Of a stretch of DNA of 64,000 nt, positions 49,701-55,710 are shown piece after piece; positions within the stretch are counted from its first letter, which is position 1; each line of letters opens with the position of its first letter. Where the stretch lies: positions 137,895,989 to 137,959,988 of the forward strand of contig CP136068.1 in assembly GCA_032622095.1 (NCBI GenBank), given 5' to 3'. Position numbers and translations under genes: made by a program. The stretch comes from Siphonodentalium dalli (lineage: Eukaryota > Mollusca > Scaphopoda > Gadilida > Siphonodentaliidae). The notes under the pieces are model-generated. The model did no database searches. It was not told the DNA's origin and saw only the letters and a program-made list of their open reading frames with translations.

Positions 49701-52183
49701 GGAAAACTTTTCGAAGCTTCATCTTCAAGAAATGGGATATATCTTCAAACTATTTAAAGATGTAGAACTGGTTAGCTGTTTTGAATCATCAATGGACCTA
49801 CAGTAAATCAGTACTATGCATTGTTAAATTGCTCATAGGAAGAAGCGACTTATCTAAATTTGAAACTTTCGAAGAAAACAACCAGTACGAGAAATCATCA
49901 TCAATAGAATTTCAGATAATCATTCTGAATTTTAATCATGGTTTTACTCTGGGCGTAATATGGTGACATGTTATGGTACCTCTTGTGGTTGTTCAAATGG
50001 TCTGCCAGCTGTCCGCAATAGCCAAGCCGCCAAAGATGTAAACATGTAGAACTGTTCTCCAGGATTGGTGGCATGTGCAAAGTAATGCCTGATCAAAATA
50101 ATAAAAGCTATAATAATTAATTATGCTGATATAGCACACATATAATATCAAGAAAACTTTTGAGATGGCCTTCATTCCTAAATCCCTTTCAATTTAGAAG
50201 TTTCCTAAACTTCATCTTACGGAAAACAAACTTAAGTTTGTTATGTCTACAAATACCTCAGTCTTATTCTCAAAGATGACATTTCGGATGATGATAATAT
50301 AATGTGTCAATATCGCTCAATTTGAACACGTTCAAATTTGAATATGTTCAAATAACCTTATTATAAATTCTACAAATGCTCTTCATGTCCAAATGTACTT
50401 TTTTCAAATGTCCGTGTCTGACATCGTTAAAGCTGACAGCATGTATTAGCATATAGAAAGTTCATGGGTTATAAAAGATCATGTTTTGCGAGTGGGATGT
50501 TTGTAAACGATAGAGTGTGCTGTTTGCAGTTTTCATATGAAAGGGTGTACTAGAATATGGATTTCGTAAGAGAATATCAAGTTCTGTTAAAGTGATATGA
50601 AATACTCCGGTTGGTTGATGAAATAGAAATGGAGAATAATCTTGCTGAAAGTAGTTATTTTTACGAATATTAATCCAAATTTACAGCACACACACTGTCA
50701 TTCTTATATATTAATTCAATGTAATGACTCTCAATGGCGAAATCATTTGCGTTAAGTTTATCACCGATTGTTGCATCCCGAATCGAGATGTAAATATTTA
50801 CAATTAAGCGCAGTTCGAACGGTGATATCTATGGAATGGTTTGGTAGATTTCTTTGAGATTTTCGGCTATTTTAATAGAATGCTACAATCCCACAGTTGG
50901 CATGGCGCATGAGTACTAATTTGTCAGTTTAACGCACCCGAACAAGTCCATAATATGTCTTTAACACAATTCTCAATAATATTTATAATTCTGATATTTT
51001 ACTGTTCATATTTATTTCATCATTGGAATCATCTCATGTATACATTTAAATAATCAAAACATATTGTAATGGTATCATGAAATGCCATTGTGTACAATTA
51101 TATATGGGCATTTAACCCTTTACCCAACAAACCGGCCAAAACCGGCCAAATAAAGCTTCAACAGCCTAAAATATCTTCGGTCTGTCTCAATAGAACCATA
51201 CAAATATGGATATCATTGGAACCGGCTCATTGACCACATTGTGATGGTTATAGTTATGCCCTGTGCCAATGCATTCTCTTATATATGCGAGTCGACCATA
51301 GGTCGCCTCACATATATAAGAGAATGCATTGGCCTGAAAAAAATCTTTTTTTAACACTTTTTACCATTTTTTCTTACATTCTTTAACAATTTTATAATTT
51401 TTAATGTGTTAAGCCAATGCATTCTCTTATATATGCGAGGCGACCTATGGTCGACTCACATATATAAGAGAATGCATTGGCACAGGGCCGTTCTGTTAGG
51501 TAAAGGGTTAAAGCCTGAAATAACTAGAGATGGGCTGTCCCAATGTGAATAAGGATACCCCCATGGCAGCCATGGCAGAAATGTTTCAGGAAAAACTGCA
51601 CACAAAATTGCCTGATCAGCCTCTGCATGTGCCAAGTTTTAACACATTTACTGCCGACTACGAATTATCTCGTACTATTTGCATGTAATTGAATAGGCGT
51701 TGGTTTAATACAATTGACAGGAATACGTAGGAATACAAGCTCGGACAAAATTCTGCATGTTGAGAAAATTTCAAGTCCAAAAAGGGGGACAACTCCGTAA
51801 AAAAGTTGCAGATGCACAGGTTCCTATGCTACTAAATATCTATGCCAAGCTTCAAAATAATTTACAAAAAAATGTAGGAATAGAAGCTCGGACAATTATG
51901 CATCTATAGAAAGACAGGCGGCAAAATAGATGGACGGACATGCTGATTCATATATTCTCCCCATAACTCATTACAGAGAGGTATAAATATACATAACAAT
52001 AATAGTCTGCAACACAAGAACTTACCGAGAGAAAGGTTTGAGGTTGAGGCGCTTTATGAAGTCTCTATCATACTCCAATAAGATAAGTTTATCCATCAAT
52101 TCATCCATAACAACAAAAGGCATGAAGGCGAGCCCAGGTCCTCCATCCTCAATATCTTCACCACGCCGTCTTTCCTCTGCCAT
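19605..52183 (-). CDS. IFT57: IFT57, intraflagellar transport complex B protein (ten coding exons)
   Basis: IFT57 is a peripheral subunit of the IFT-B complex that carries cargo along the ciliary axoneme; its C-terminal coiled coil binds IFT20 and its N-terminal half is a CH-like domain. Joined exons are 52183-52026, 50088-49980, 49593-49540, 47871-47753, 44777-44684, 31658-31578, 29358-29239, 23993-23727, 21701-21635 and 19765-19605. The lengths sum to 1230 nt, i.e. 409 residues plus TAG, against about 430 in vertebrates. Recognisable blocks in order are FVVMDELMDKL, HYFAHATNPGEQFYMF, YDDPNSTISSILEEV, GEHCLYVLDRLADEAL, an acidic stretch, EWKLEVERVLPQLKV, DWRDRVDNMHQ, SREKYINSQLEH, GGVTERSRLL and KIKQAIQQLKKENTQMDIR. 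The ATG has a strong context (GCCAGCATGG). No frameshift or stop interrupts it, so it looks functional. Introns are stuffed with transposons. Confidence 0.95.
20001..20404. mobile_element. TTAA-type MITE, family A1 copy 6 (inverted)
   Basis: Full-length A1 with TTAA at both ends, in the intron between IFT57 exons 9 and 10. Small changes disturb the palindrome arms (GGGAGTCGACC, GCATATTTAAG). Confidence 0.9.
20707..21082. mobile_element. TTAA-flanked element, family G copy 1
   Basis: TTAA + AGACATATTACGG at the left and CACATCACTT + TTAA at the right. A second copy in inverse orientation at 50587-50964 matches along its whole length. The ends are only weakly inverted (TTAAAG). Non-coding. Confidence 0.7.
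21635..21701 (-). CDS. IFT57: IFT57 coding exon 9
   Basis: The 67-nt exon lies between acceptor TTTAATTAG and donor GTTAGT. It reads VTEELEKVKMEMEERGSSMT then DG plus one base, which matches the family's EELEKVKQEMEEKGSSMTDG. It is too short to stand out as an open frame and was found from the protein pattern. Confidence 0.93.
21744..22008. mobile_element. TTAA-type MITE, family A2 copy 5
   Basis: TTAA + CCATTTCATAACGGGAGC at the left and GTCATGAAATGG + TTAA at the right. It lies about 43 bp upstream of exon 9 in the same intron. Confidence 0.85.
22290..22690. mobile_element. TTAA-type MITE, family A1 copy 7 (inverted)
   Basis: Full-length A1 with both TTAA flanks. In the right palindrome module the second arm (expected GTCGACTCGCATATATAAG) is replaced by TTCTAACGCATGCAATAAG, which breaks the hairpin. 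Confidence 0.88.
22905..23195. mobile_element. Inverted pair of tRNA-like SINE heads
   Basis: Two tRNA-like units face each other. The + unit has an A-box-like TGGCCGTGTGG (23067-23077), ACTTTGAGTC resembling an anticodon arm, and a perfect B box GGTTCGAATCC (23128-23138). The - unit has the reverse B box at 22943-22953. Both are followed outward by CCCACCCAATCCCAA-type and TTTTGAGAC-type tails. Mature tRNA function is unlikely because no clean acceptor stem is formed. Confidence 0.75.
23727..23993 (-). CDS. IFT57: IFT57 coding exon 8 (coiled coil)
   Basis: 267 nt, phase 0 at both ends. The acceptor is TTTGACTACAG and the donor GTTAGA. It starts DWRDRVDNMHQYKVGIDSSL and includes KLYDEITSTLEKITSREKYI, then ETKERYRQASGGVTERSRLL and AE. 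This is the most conserved IFT57 segment, a heptad-rich helix used for IFT20 pairing. Confidence 0.97.
24300..26010. other. IFT57 intron 7, mostly unassigned
   Basis: AT-rich intron sequence with no exon. Low-complexity tracts include a C run at about 24751 and a G run of about 28 at about 25495-25522. Confidence 0.5.
25495..25522 (+). repeat. Long poly-G run (~28 nt)
   Basis: Unbroken G run after GGTGA. On the transcribed strand of IFT57 it is poly-C. Its exact length may be an assembly artefact. Confidence 0.85.
26010..26390. repeat. Dispersed repeat ending in GACA-type microsatellite
   Basis: Two successive units of AAGGGTCATAACTC, ACTCGATCTGTATTTTGGGC and TATGGCAGAATG-like blocks lead into GGACAGACAGACAGAAGGAC. 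Similar arrays at 30.1-30.5, 31.1-31.5 and 51.7-51.9 kb end in GACGGACGGACGG. Probably a retro-element family with a microsatellite tail; class not proven. Confidence 0.6.
27089..27544. mobile_element. TTAA-type MITE, family E, inside the pogo-like element
   Basis: TTAA + AGGTACTCAATCCG at the left and CGGATTGAGTACCT + TTAA at the right. The arms continue as a long imperfect foldback (TTTGATTCGAGTCGAGGAAG and its inverse near 27420). Confidence 0.85.
27670..27798 (+). pseudogene. Decayed N-terminus of a pogo/Tigger (CENP-B-like) transposase
   Basis: 42 codons beginning MSKRKRNDLSLGVKYEVVKL and ending ELAKKFACSQMQI before a TGA. This is the CENP-B N-terminal helix-turn-helix layout (KRK..LSL..K.EV...E.....ELAKKF..S). 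A second frame continues just after with NKRDVFTKK, so a frameshift accompanies the stop. The rest of the DDE transposase is absent. Confidence 0.75.
28423..29238. other. Intron 7 of IFT57, unassigned
   Basis: No gene or clear repeat recognised; short frames have no resemblance. Confidence 0.4.
29239..29358 (-). CDS. IFT57: IFT57 coding exon 7
   Basis: 120 nt, phase 0 at both ends. The acceptor is TTTCAAATCAG and the donor GTAATA. It encodes SEEASKPEEIMESKTDAVEW and then KLEVERVLPQLKVAVRAEQK. The block EWKLEVERVLPQLKV is almost invariant in IFT57. Confidence 0.96.
30165..31540. repeat. Dispersed repeat array of ~165-bp units, interrupted at 30535-31111
   Basis: Units starting TCTAAGTCGAAA...CCATAACTC and ending GAGTTATCATCCGGAAACC recur at about 30165, 30335 and 31130. 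The last unit runs into a GGACGGACGGACGG tract at about 31450 and a short hairpin GTCCCCCGAAA/TTTCGGGGGAC. Same family as 26.0 and 51.7 kb. Confidence 0.65.
30535..31111. mobile_element. Inverted-repeat element inserted in the dispersed repeat
   Basis: GTATCTTGCCCACTGAACTA at the left and TAGTTCAGTGGGCAAGATAC at the right. The arms continue for about 75 bp through CCAATATTAACAAGGAAGGG and TTAACAAACCCG. The inner sequence is unrelated to the host repeat and has no coding frame. Confidence 0.75.
31578..31658 (-). CDS. IFT57: IFT57 coding exon 6 (acidic linker)
   Basis: 81 nt, phase 0. The acceptor is CAATTTTAG and the donor GTAATT. It reads LDDHGDDDFEDDEPMMDLDG then LKRLGLK. The acidic run followed by (M/L)DL.GLK matches the IFT57 linker between the CH-like domain and the coiled coil. 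Confidence 0.93.
31692..31727 (-). repeat. Duplicate of the exon 6 acceptor and first codons
   Basis: The 36 bases at 31631-31666 (exon 6 start, its AG and part of the pyrimidine tract) recur exactly at 31692-31727, 61 bp upstream. The copy has an acceptor-like TTTTAATTTTAG and nine codons of exon 6, but no donor of its own. Confidence 0.9.
32296..36108. repeat. 56-bp minisatellite array, ~68 units (3.8 kb)
   Basis: Unit: GCTTCCAATGACAGTATCAC, AGGGATCAGCCTTGAAGG, CGACTTGGGAGACATCTT. Copies differ by a few alternating substitutions (GGCGACTT, GGTGACTT, GGCGGCTT, CACGGGAATC), and the variants recur in blocks, which suggests block-wise expansion. It lies in IFT57 intron 5, flanked on the right by a single-copy continuation (CTCCCTAAATTGTGCCACTT) also seen at 3.4 kb. 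Confidence 0.95.
36193..37552. mobile_element. B-family foldback element, copy 5, split by a MULE-like insertion
   Basis: It begins CAAGCCTGAGATTAGT, is interrupted at 36209, resumes at 37147 (GTGCCCGTCATTTGCAG) and ends AAACTCAGACTTG. The flanks AACAGAAT and AACAGCAT match at 7 of 8 bases, as expected for the 8-bp duplication of this family. Confidence 0.85.
36209..37137. mobile_element. MULE-like non-autonomous element with 68-bp inverted ends
   Basis: TAGTCCAAGTCTTCTTG starts a 68-bp stretch at 36209-36276 repeated in inverse at 37070-37137 without a difference that I can see. A 9-bp target duplication, GAGATTAGT, flanks it (36200-36208 and 37138-37146). Long inverted ends plus a 9-bp duplication point to the Mutator superfamily. 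No transposase is present in the 929 bp. Confidence 0.85.
37555..38162. other. IFT57 intron 5, unassigned
   Basis: Around 37640-37780 there is weak similarity to the repeat core of the 56-bp array in inverted form (CTGGTCCCTGCAGTATCG, GTGACTTCTCCC). Otherwise nothing was recognised. Confidence 0.4.
38163..38503. mobile_element. TTAA-type MITE, family K copy 1
   Basis: TTAA + CCCTCTCTATACTAAAGC at the left and GAGTAGAAAGGG + TTAA at the right. A related copy is at 49039-49264. A family L MITE is inserted at 38212. Confidence 0.7.
38212..38333. mobile_element. Short MITE, family L, copy 2 (inverted, right end decayed)
   Basis: CAGCCCTCATAATTGGCTAC at the left, then GCCGAAACCATTTGCTGAAG. The right end reaches CAATCTGAATTAA but lacks the final GAGGGCTG. 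Confidence 0.65.
38504..39956. other. IFT57 intron 5, unassigned
   Basis: Contains a short ACATTTAAC microsatellite at about 39228-39255 and three loose ~100-bp repeats of GGATGAGGGAGGG with a TTTTAATTTTCAA run at 39590-39830. A 157-codon plus frame at 39086-39559 has no family resemblance. Confidence 0.4.
39957..40122. mobile_element. B-family foldback element, copy 6, truncated by a minisatellite
   Basis: CAAGCCTTGAAATAGG at the left and the first hairpin intact; the second hairpin stops at GTGAATTTGGTGATTTATTT, where the 61-bp array begins. The right end is missing. Confidence 0.8.
40127..40514. repeat. Minisatellite, 61-bp unit, ~6.4 copies
   Basis: CTGATGAGG starts at 40138, 40199 and 40260 give an exact 61-bp period. 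Each unit contains CCCTCTTTTGGATGACGAGG, GAGGTGCCTGAGAACACAG and a TTTATATTTAT stretch. Because the unit length is 61, the reading frame shifts each copy. Confidence 0.93.
40997..41414. mobile_element. TTAA-type MITE, family A3 copy 2 (full)
   Basis: TTAA + CCCTTTCAGTGCCAGGTCC at the left and GGCCCCTGGCACTGAAAGGG + TTAA at the right. One ~68-bp palindromic module of the A1 type lies near its left side. Confidence 0.85.
41680..41890. mobile_element. C-family palindromic MITE, copy 6
   Basis: AGTAATGCCCTAAATATTCG at the left and GATTATTTAGGGCACTACTG + TA at the right, a ~210-bp hairpin centred at about 41785. Confidence 0.85.
42105..42650. mobile_element. TTAA-type MITE, family D copy 2 (long, distinct interior)
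   Basis: TTAA + AGGGATACTGTACTCAAG at the left and GCCATACAGTACCCCT + TTAA at the right. It is longer than the other D copies, with a different interior. Confidence 0.75.
42717..42928. mobile_element. C-family palindromic MITE, copy 7
   Basis: TA + CAGTAATGCCCTAAATAATC at the left; GATTATTTAGGGCATTACT at the right. It ends 16 bp before the B-family element at 42944. Confidence 0.88.
42944..43285. mobile_element. B-family foldback element, copy 7
   Basis: CAAGCCTGGAAATAGTGTG at the left and ACTATTACTAGGCTTG at the right. An exact 8-bp duplication, GGTATAAA, lies at 42936-42943 and 43286-43293. Confidence 0.88.
43335..43580. mobile_element. TTAA-type MITE, family D copy 3
   Basis: TTAA + AGGGGTACTGTACACTAAAT at the left and ATTTAGTGTACAGTACCCCT + TTAA at the right; the arms continue through TGGGACCATCTCATTTTATA. 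Confidence 0.88.
43625..43830. mobile_element. B-family foldback element, copy 8
   Basis: CAAGCCTTGAAATAGTGTG at the left and CCTATTTCAAGGCTTG at the right. An exact 8-bp duplication, ATGTCCTG, lies at 43617-43624 and 43831-43838. Part of the second hairpin is deleted. Confidence 0.88.
43891..44338. mobile_element. TTAA-type MITE, family J
   Basis: TTAA + AGGCGCACTTAAATTTTTGA at the left and TCGAAAATTAAGTGGACCT + TTAA at the right. Internal foldback of TTTGAAAGAGGAA and TTCCTCTTTCAAA. The 63-codon plus frame at 43915 is within it and has no resemblance to known proteins. Confidence 0.75.
44413..44673. mobile_element. TTAA-type MITE, family A2 copy 7, next to the exon 5 donor
   Basis: TTAA + CCCTTCCATGACTGGAGC at the left and CCATCACGGAAAGT + TTAA at the right. 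The right TTAA ends at 44673. Exon 5 ends at 44684, so the element starts about 10 bp into the intron on the transcribed strand. Confidence 0.85.
44684..44777 (-). CDS. IFT57: IFT57 coding exon 5
   Basis: 94 nt. The acceptor is GGGCTTAG; the first T completes the AG left by exon 4 (Ser), then PQYPEEEAGQEDVVEDDGDM and DMEENKSAFPG. A second AG seven bases downstream (CCGCAG) would shift the frame and is not used. The donor is GTGAGG. YPEEE followed by an acidic run matches the family after the FTWKRPIYP motif. Confidence 0.92.
45195..45347. repeat. Perfect-arm foldback of ~150 bp
   Basis: ATCCACACTTTTTCAGTGGA, TATGGGTTA and GATGACAAAACATT at the left return inverted at the right, around the centre GAGTGGCTTTAGCCACGAG. 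One gap is visible near the arm middle. Only one copy seen. Confidence 0.8.
45974..46495. mobile_element. TTAA-type MITE, family F copy 2
   Basis: TTAA + AGATACGGGCGGCGTTGG at the left and AACGCCGCCCGTGCCT + TTAA at the right, near-parallel to the copy at 2241. It lies in IFT57 intron 4. Confidence 0.85.
46496..47470. other. IFT57 intron 4, unassigned
   Basis: A G run of about 18 lies at 47404-47421. A 146-codon minus frame at 46422-46862 overlaps the F-family MITE and resembles nothing known. Confidence 0.4.
47471..47554 (-). pseudogene. Partial, spliceless copy of IFT57 exon 4
   Basis: Matches the 3' two-thirds of exon 4: GEHCLYVLDRLADENLKHKN against the functional GEHCLYVLDRLADEALKHKN, then FSWR. 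An 8-bp deletion relative to the functional copy removes the AG/GTGAG donor, and the first part of the exon (KYTVDFSPSKLKQG) and its acceptor are missing. It therefore cannot serve as an exon. Its outer edge runs into the 39-bp tandem repeat. Confidence 0.88.
47549..47735. repeat. Minisatellite, 39-bp unit, ~5 copies, between the two exon 4 copies
   Basis: Starts of CACAGAATGAG at 47549, 47588, 47627, 47666 and 47705 give a 39-bp period. The unit contains GAGTCGGGGAGGGGGCACAT and CGCTCCATATA. Because 39 is divisible by 3, all frames stay open and produce spurious repeat proteins. Confidence 0.93.
47753..47871 (-). CDS. IFT57: IFT57 coding exon 4
   Basis: 119 nt. The acceptor is TTTTAATAG (a nearer ACACAG would break the frame). 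It encodes KYTVDFSPSKLKQGCGEHCL, YVLDRLADEALKHKNFSWR and two bases of a Ser codon; the donor is GTGAGA. It corresponds to the DFPPSKLKSGYGEH..YVLD segment at the end of the CH-like domain. Confidence 0.94.
47950..48212. mobile_element. TTAA-type MITE, family A2 copy 8
   Basis: TTAA + ACCTTCCATGGCTGGCGC at the left and CATCATGAAAGGG + TTAA at the right, with two palindromic modules. It starts about 80 bp upstream of exon 4 on the gene strand. Confidence 0.85.
48213..49038. other. IFT57 intron 3, unassigned
   Basis: AT-rich sequence; nothing recognised. Confidence 0.4.
49039..49264. mobile_element. TTAA-type MITE, family K copy 2
   Basis: TTAA + CCCTTTCTATAATAATTACT at the left and GGAAAAGTG + TTAA at the right. 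Contains the AATAATAAGATCAACAAAC hairpin and AACATTTCCC, shared with the fragment at the window start and the copy at 38163. Confidence 0.7.
49540..49593 (-). CDS. IFT57: IFT57 coding exon 3
   Basis: 54 nt, phase 0 at both ends; acceptor CATGTTTCAG, donor GTAAGT. It encodes YDDPNSTISSILEEVRRF, the counterpart of the conserved YDDPNATISNIL segment. Confidence 0.95.
49980..50088 (-). CDS. IFT57: IFT57 coding exon 2
   Basis: 109 nt; acceptor ATTTTGATCAG, donor GTACCA. The first G completes the Arg codon of exon 1, then HYFAHATNPGEQFYMFTSLA and AWLLRTAGRPFEQPQE. HYFA..TNPGEQFYMF is a hallmark of the IFT57 CH-like domain. Confidence 0.96.
50089..50586. other. IFT57 intron 1, unassigned part
   Basis: AT-rich; contains a short GTTCAAATTTGAA/ATGTTCAAAT inverted repeat at about 50327-50352. 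Nothing else recognised. Confidence 0.4.
50587..50964. mobile_element. TTAA-flanked element, family G copy 2 (inverted relative to copy 1)
   Basis: TTAA + AGTGATATGAAATACTCCGG at the left and ATAATATGTC + TTAA-type end at the right. It matches the inverse of 20707-21082 along its full length with scattered substitutions. Confidence 0.72.
51112..51511. mobile_element. TTAA-type MITE, family A1 copy 8 (inverted)
   Basis: Full-length A1 with TTAA at both ends, in IFT57 intron 1. Confidence 0.9.
51690..51970. repeat. Dispersed repeat fragment with GACGGACA tail
   Basis: Contains AATTTCAAGTCCAAAAAGGG, ATAACTCCGTAAAA-like and AAGCTCGGACAA blocks twice, then GACAGGCGGCAAAATAGATG and GACGGACA. Related in style to 26.0 and 30.1 kb. 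Confidence 0.5.
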
Positions 52184-52197
52184 GCTGGCGACCAAAT
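52026..52197 (-). CDS. IFT57: IFT57 first coding exon with start codon
   Basis: Acceptor ACCTTTAG at 52199-52198, then 14 nt of 5' UTR and ATG at 52183-52181. It encodes MAEERRRGEDIEDGGPGLAF, MPFVVMDELMDKLILLEYDR and DFIKRLNLKPFSR; donor GTAAGT. FVVMDELMDKLILLEY matches the start of the CH-like domain. The acceptor before the ATG means at least one further 5' UTR exon lies upstream. Confidence 0.94.
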
Positions 52198-52606
52198 CTA
52201 AAGGTTAGTAGAACAAAAGATGGAAAGAAAATGAACATACCATAAACATATATGTACATGTATTTTGTAGGCATGGGAGATACGGATCTGGTCACAATAC
52301 GATCTGTACAAATATTCTCAACATACATGTAAGTGTCTCCCTCGACGTGTTGGAACTGCTGTGAAACTGCGATGAAAATTGACCATCAACATGGTTGTTA
52401 ACGCAACGTGGTTGCAATGTTCCTCAAGTGAACTCAACATGGTGGAATTAACCCGCCACCAGCGATAGGTCCTTGTGCCGGCCTGACATGCCTGTTTTGG
52501 TCGACGATGTGCCTGTTGACCGATATGGCGGTCAGATATATTGTCATATAACGGCGATTTTCGATATGTCTTGTTGACTTATAAAATAAATTAATTAAGA
52601 AGTTGG

Positions 52607-53291
52607 TAGAGGTGCACGATTATTGATTTGATAATCGATAATCGGTCATCAATAATCGATTATAATCGATTAATCGTACCTAATATCAATAACAGTGGAA
52701 GTATTCTGTAATATGGCCTATTGGCTAGGTGTTGGTTAAAAAACTTGGCTGATATAATTTTTAGTTTAATAATGTGCACCATAAACCACCGGTAATGACT
52801 AATGAGCACAATGTATTCAATACCAGCACATTTCTCGGCGATGTCATGGTTATAATAATTGTGAGTTCATTAGAACGAACATAGCCATTAATTTCAGTGT
52901 TATGAATAGCCAAACATACAAACAGTATAAAAGTAGGAATGCATGACGGACCACCCGCGTTTCCTAAAAAAAAAGGAATCTAATGTTACGGAAACTATAA
53001 GTTTCAGCAAACTTCCAAAGTGTGGATGACAATCACAAAGGTGGCCCCCACCCAGAAATTTCAGGACTCAGAACAAATTACTCATGTTGTCAGAATCTCT
53101 CTGATGCACGATCAAAGGTTGTTAAACCTTCGGTTGTAGATTAAACTGAGTAAAACAAACACGGTATTCAATAATATACAGCACTTCCGATGTCCGAAAT
53201 AAATAAGGAGATTAATCGACAACGGAAATGGTAATCGATTATCGGCTTTATCAACGGTTCATTGATTATACGATTAATTGTGGCACCCCTA
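52607..53291. mobile_element. hAT-like non-autonomous element
   Basis: TAGAGGTGCACGATTATTG at the left and ATTAATTGTGGCACCCCTA at the right; both arms continue with ATCGATTA-rich runs. The flanks GAAGTTGG and GAAATTGG match at 7 of 8 bases, the size expected for hAT. Confidence 0.82.
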
Positions 53292-53719
53292 GAAATTGGT
53301 CATGCATTCGTTCCTGGTGTGAAAACTTATTTTTTAGCACAAATGTCCTCATCGGTTGAGATGTAGTCGGTCAAGTCACTTACGTACATGATGCTAAAAC
53401 ATTTCTTGGAAAAGTGACCACATGCACGAAACTACTTTGTGATTTTGGACATACATCAATATTTAACACATTTACCTTGATTAATTCACAAACAAATGTC
53501 TTGATGATTATAAAATAATTAAACACTGATTTATTTACAACATCATTTTGAATGGAAAGCTACATCACTTCCAAACAGACACTAGGAGTGGGAAAATAAC
53601 ACAAAATTATTCAAACATAAATGAAACAAAATTAAAAGATATACGGTACTGCAAAATAGACTAACGTAATTCAGCGTTGATAATAGTATATTTTTTCGTC
53701 TAAGTGCAGTACATTTAAT

Positions 53720-53915
53720 TTGAACATGGTCCTTAGCCGTTTACATCGTGGTCACAACGCACACTCAACGCGTTGCAAATGGCTGAGGACCGCATTAAAA
53801 GAGACACTTATATTTTAGAATGCGGTCCTCAGCCGTTTACAACATGGTCACAACGCACCCTCAACGTGTTGTAAATGGCTGAGGACCACGTTAAACGAGA
53901 CACCTATTTTTGAGA
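53720..53915. repeat. Tandem duplication of a ~95-bp palindromic unit
   Basis: Two units each run from GGTCCTCAGCCGTTTACA to TGTAAATGGCTGAGGACC with GGTCACAACGCAC in the middle, joined by GAGACACTTATATTTTAGAA. The two units are almost the same. Confidence 0.8.
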
Positions 53916-54350
53916 ATATGTGTATTCCGATATAAGATTCGATATAAGAATATATATCTAGATATCTGAGGTGAATATGCTGTGGCCTAGATAAAAATCA
54001 GCTGTGCTTCTGCTATGGAGCCTTGTTTCGGTATTTGTAATAACCAGTTGGTAGAGAAATAACTGACAATGTGAATTTCATTTTGTCATGAATGTTAGCA
54101 CCTGTCTAAGCACTGAAAAATACCCATTTATTTAAGGTAACATTACGCAACAAGAGGAACGTCTACAAGCTGCTGTTGCGAACAGTAATAAACAGTATTC
54201 AGATATATTGTGATCCGTGTTATTTTATGTCCCGATATGATTCATGTATCTCACTGTCAGCATTCTGTAGATTCACCTGTGCACCAGTATCTCCCATCCC
54301 TAGTATTTTGTTTGCTATTTGTTCCTTCAAACGTTCTAAGTACCGGTACA

Positions 54351-55494
54351 TAGAGATGGGCGGTATTGAAATTTCAATTTCGGTATCGGTAAATTTTCGT
54401 CGATTTACCTCAATACGGTAATCGGTATTGCTATTAAATTATAAGACCAGAGCAGATATTCCCGGTAAATTGCGGTATTAAATACAAGTTTTTAACTGAA
54501 CAATATACATGTATATATGCACACAGTCCACGAATTTACTACAATCGTGACAACAGCTAAATTAGGCAACAAAATGACCTACACAATTAAGTGATATTCA
54601 CACATCTCTTTGATGATTCACACGCATGCCCTCGCACTGCTTTTGAAAAGAATTAAGAGCATGACAATATTTTTTCGTGTCAATTTGATTTTTGTAACAT
54701 TTCCGTGAGTGAATAGAATTGTGAGTATTAATCAGTGATCACAATTCACAAATTTATGAACGTTCGCGCGATGTCATTAAACTCGGCAAACCATGGCAAT
54801 TTCTACGGCAGATGCTCAAACCCACGGGTGGTTCCTATTCTCCTCCTTGCAGCGTAATATACCATCCATGTATATAAGAGTCCCTCTTATTTATAGCAGC
54901 AAGCTAGCACATGGTGCCCAAGTGTTAATTTAAAGGTATCACGCGATCTTTTTTTGGTCAGATATAGGCACATATGTATAATATACCAGTAAGTATATAT
55001 ACATATGTTTAATAAAGTAATTTATAGTAGGATATACATATATATACTAGTATGTACCGACATATATGTGCTCAACTTGCCAAGAAGATTTGCAGTTGAC
55101 AAGATCAGGTTGTATCAAATAATCTGCAATGCGTATATCAAGTCGCTATTGAGTCACCATCTTAATATTATAAAGTAACCGGTGGGGGTTTCAATTTGTT
55201 GTGCACGGGGACCCTCCGTAACACGTGCTTCGATTCCAACTTGGACACGGATTATTGACTTGCTGCCTGTACCGAGTTGCCCAAGCAAATTACAGTTTGC
55301 GCGGATGCCGAAATTGACACTTAACGCTCCAGCTATGAGTAGTTACGGCAACCCTTTATCGTGGCCCAGTTTGCTTCAGCAAATGGCTTCGGCATTGCCG
55401 ATTGCCGTAGCCAATTATGAGGGCTGGGTACGCTAAATCGGTATTACGCCGATACTGATACCGCACGGTAAATACCGAGTACTGCCCATCTCTA
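54351..55494. mobile_element. hAT-like non-autonomous element with a nested L-family fragment
   Basis: TAGAGATGGGCGGTATTG at the left and CCGAGTACTGCCCATCTCTA at the right. The flanks CCGGTACA and CAGGTACA match at 7 of 8. A family L end (CCGTAGCCAATTATGAGGGC) lies inside at about 55350-55430. No transposase frame was recognised in the 1144 bp. Confidence 0.85.
55350..55430. mobile_element. Short MITE, family L, copy 3 (left part lost)
   Basis: GGCCCAGTTTGCTTCAGCAA, GGCTTCGGCATTGCCGATTG and the right end AATTATGAGGGCTG are present; the left CAGCCCTC end has decayed. Confidence 0.65.
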
Positions 55495-55710
55495 CAGGTA
55501 CACAAAGGTATCCAAACCTCAAAATATGATGCCGGAGCCTGGACAGTTGCAAAATGATTGAGGTCCCCAGAGGGTAAATATATTGACGCTATCCCTGCAA
55601 AGTGGGCTAATGGCAGTAATGCTGGTATGATCGTTAATAAGATTATTCAATTTAATTTATTTATTGATTCGAGTACACAAATTTTGGCCTCCTCTAAATT
55701 AGATTCTAAC

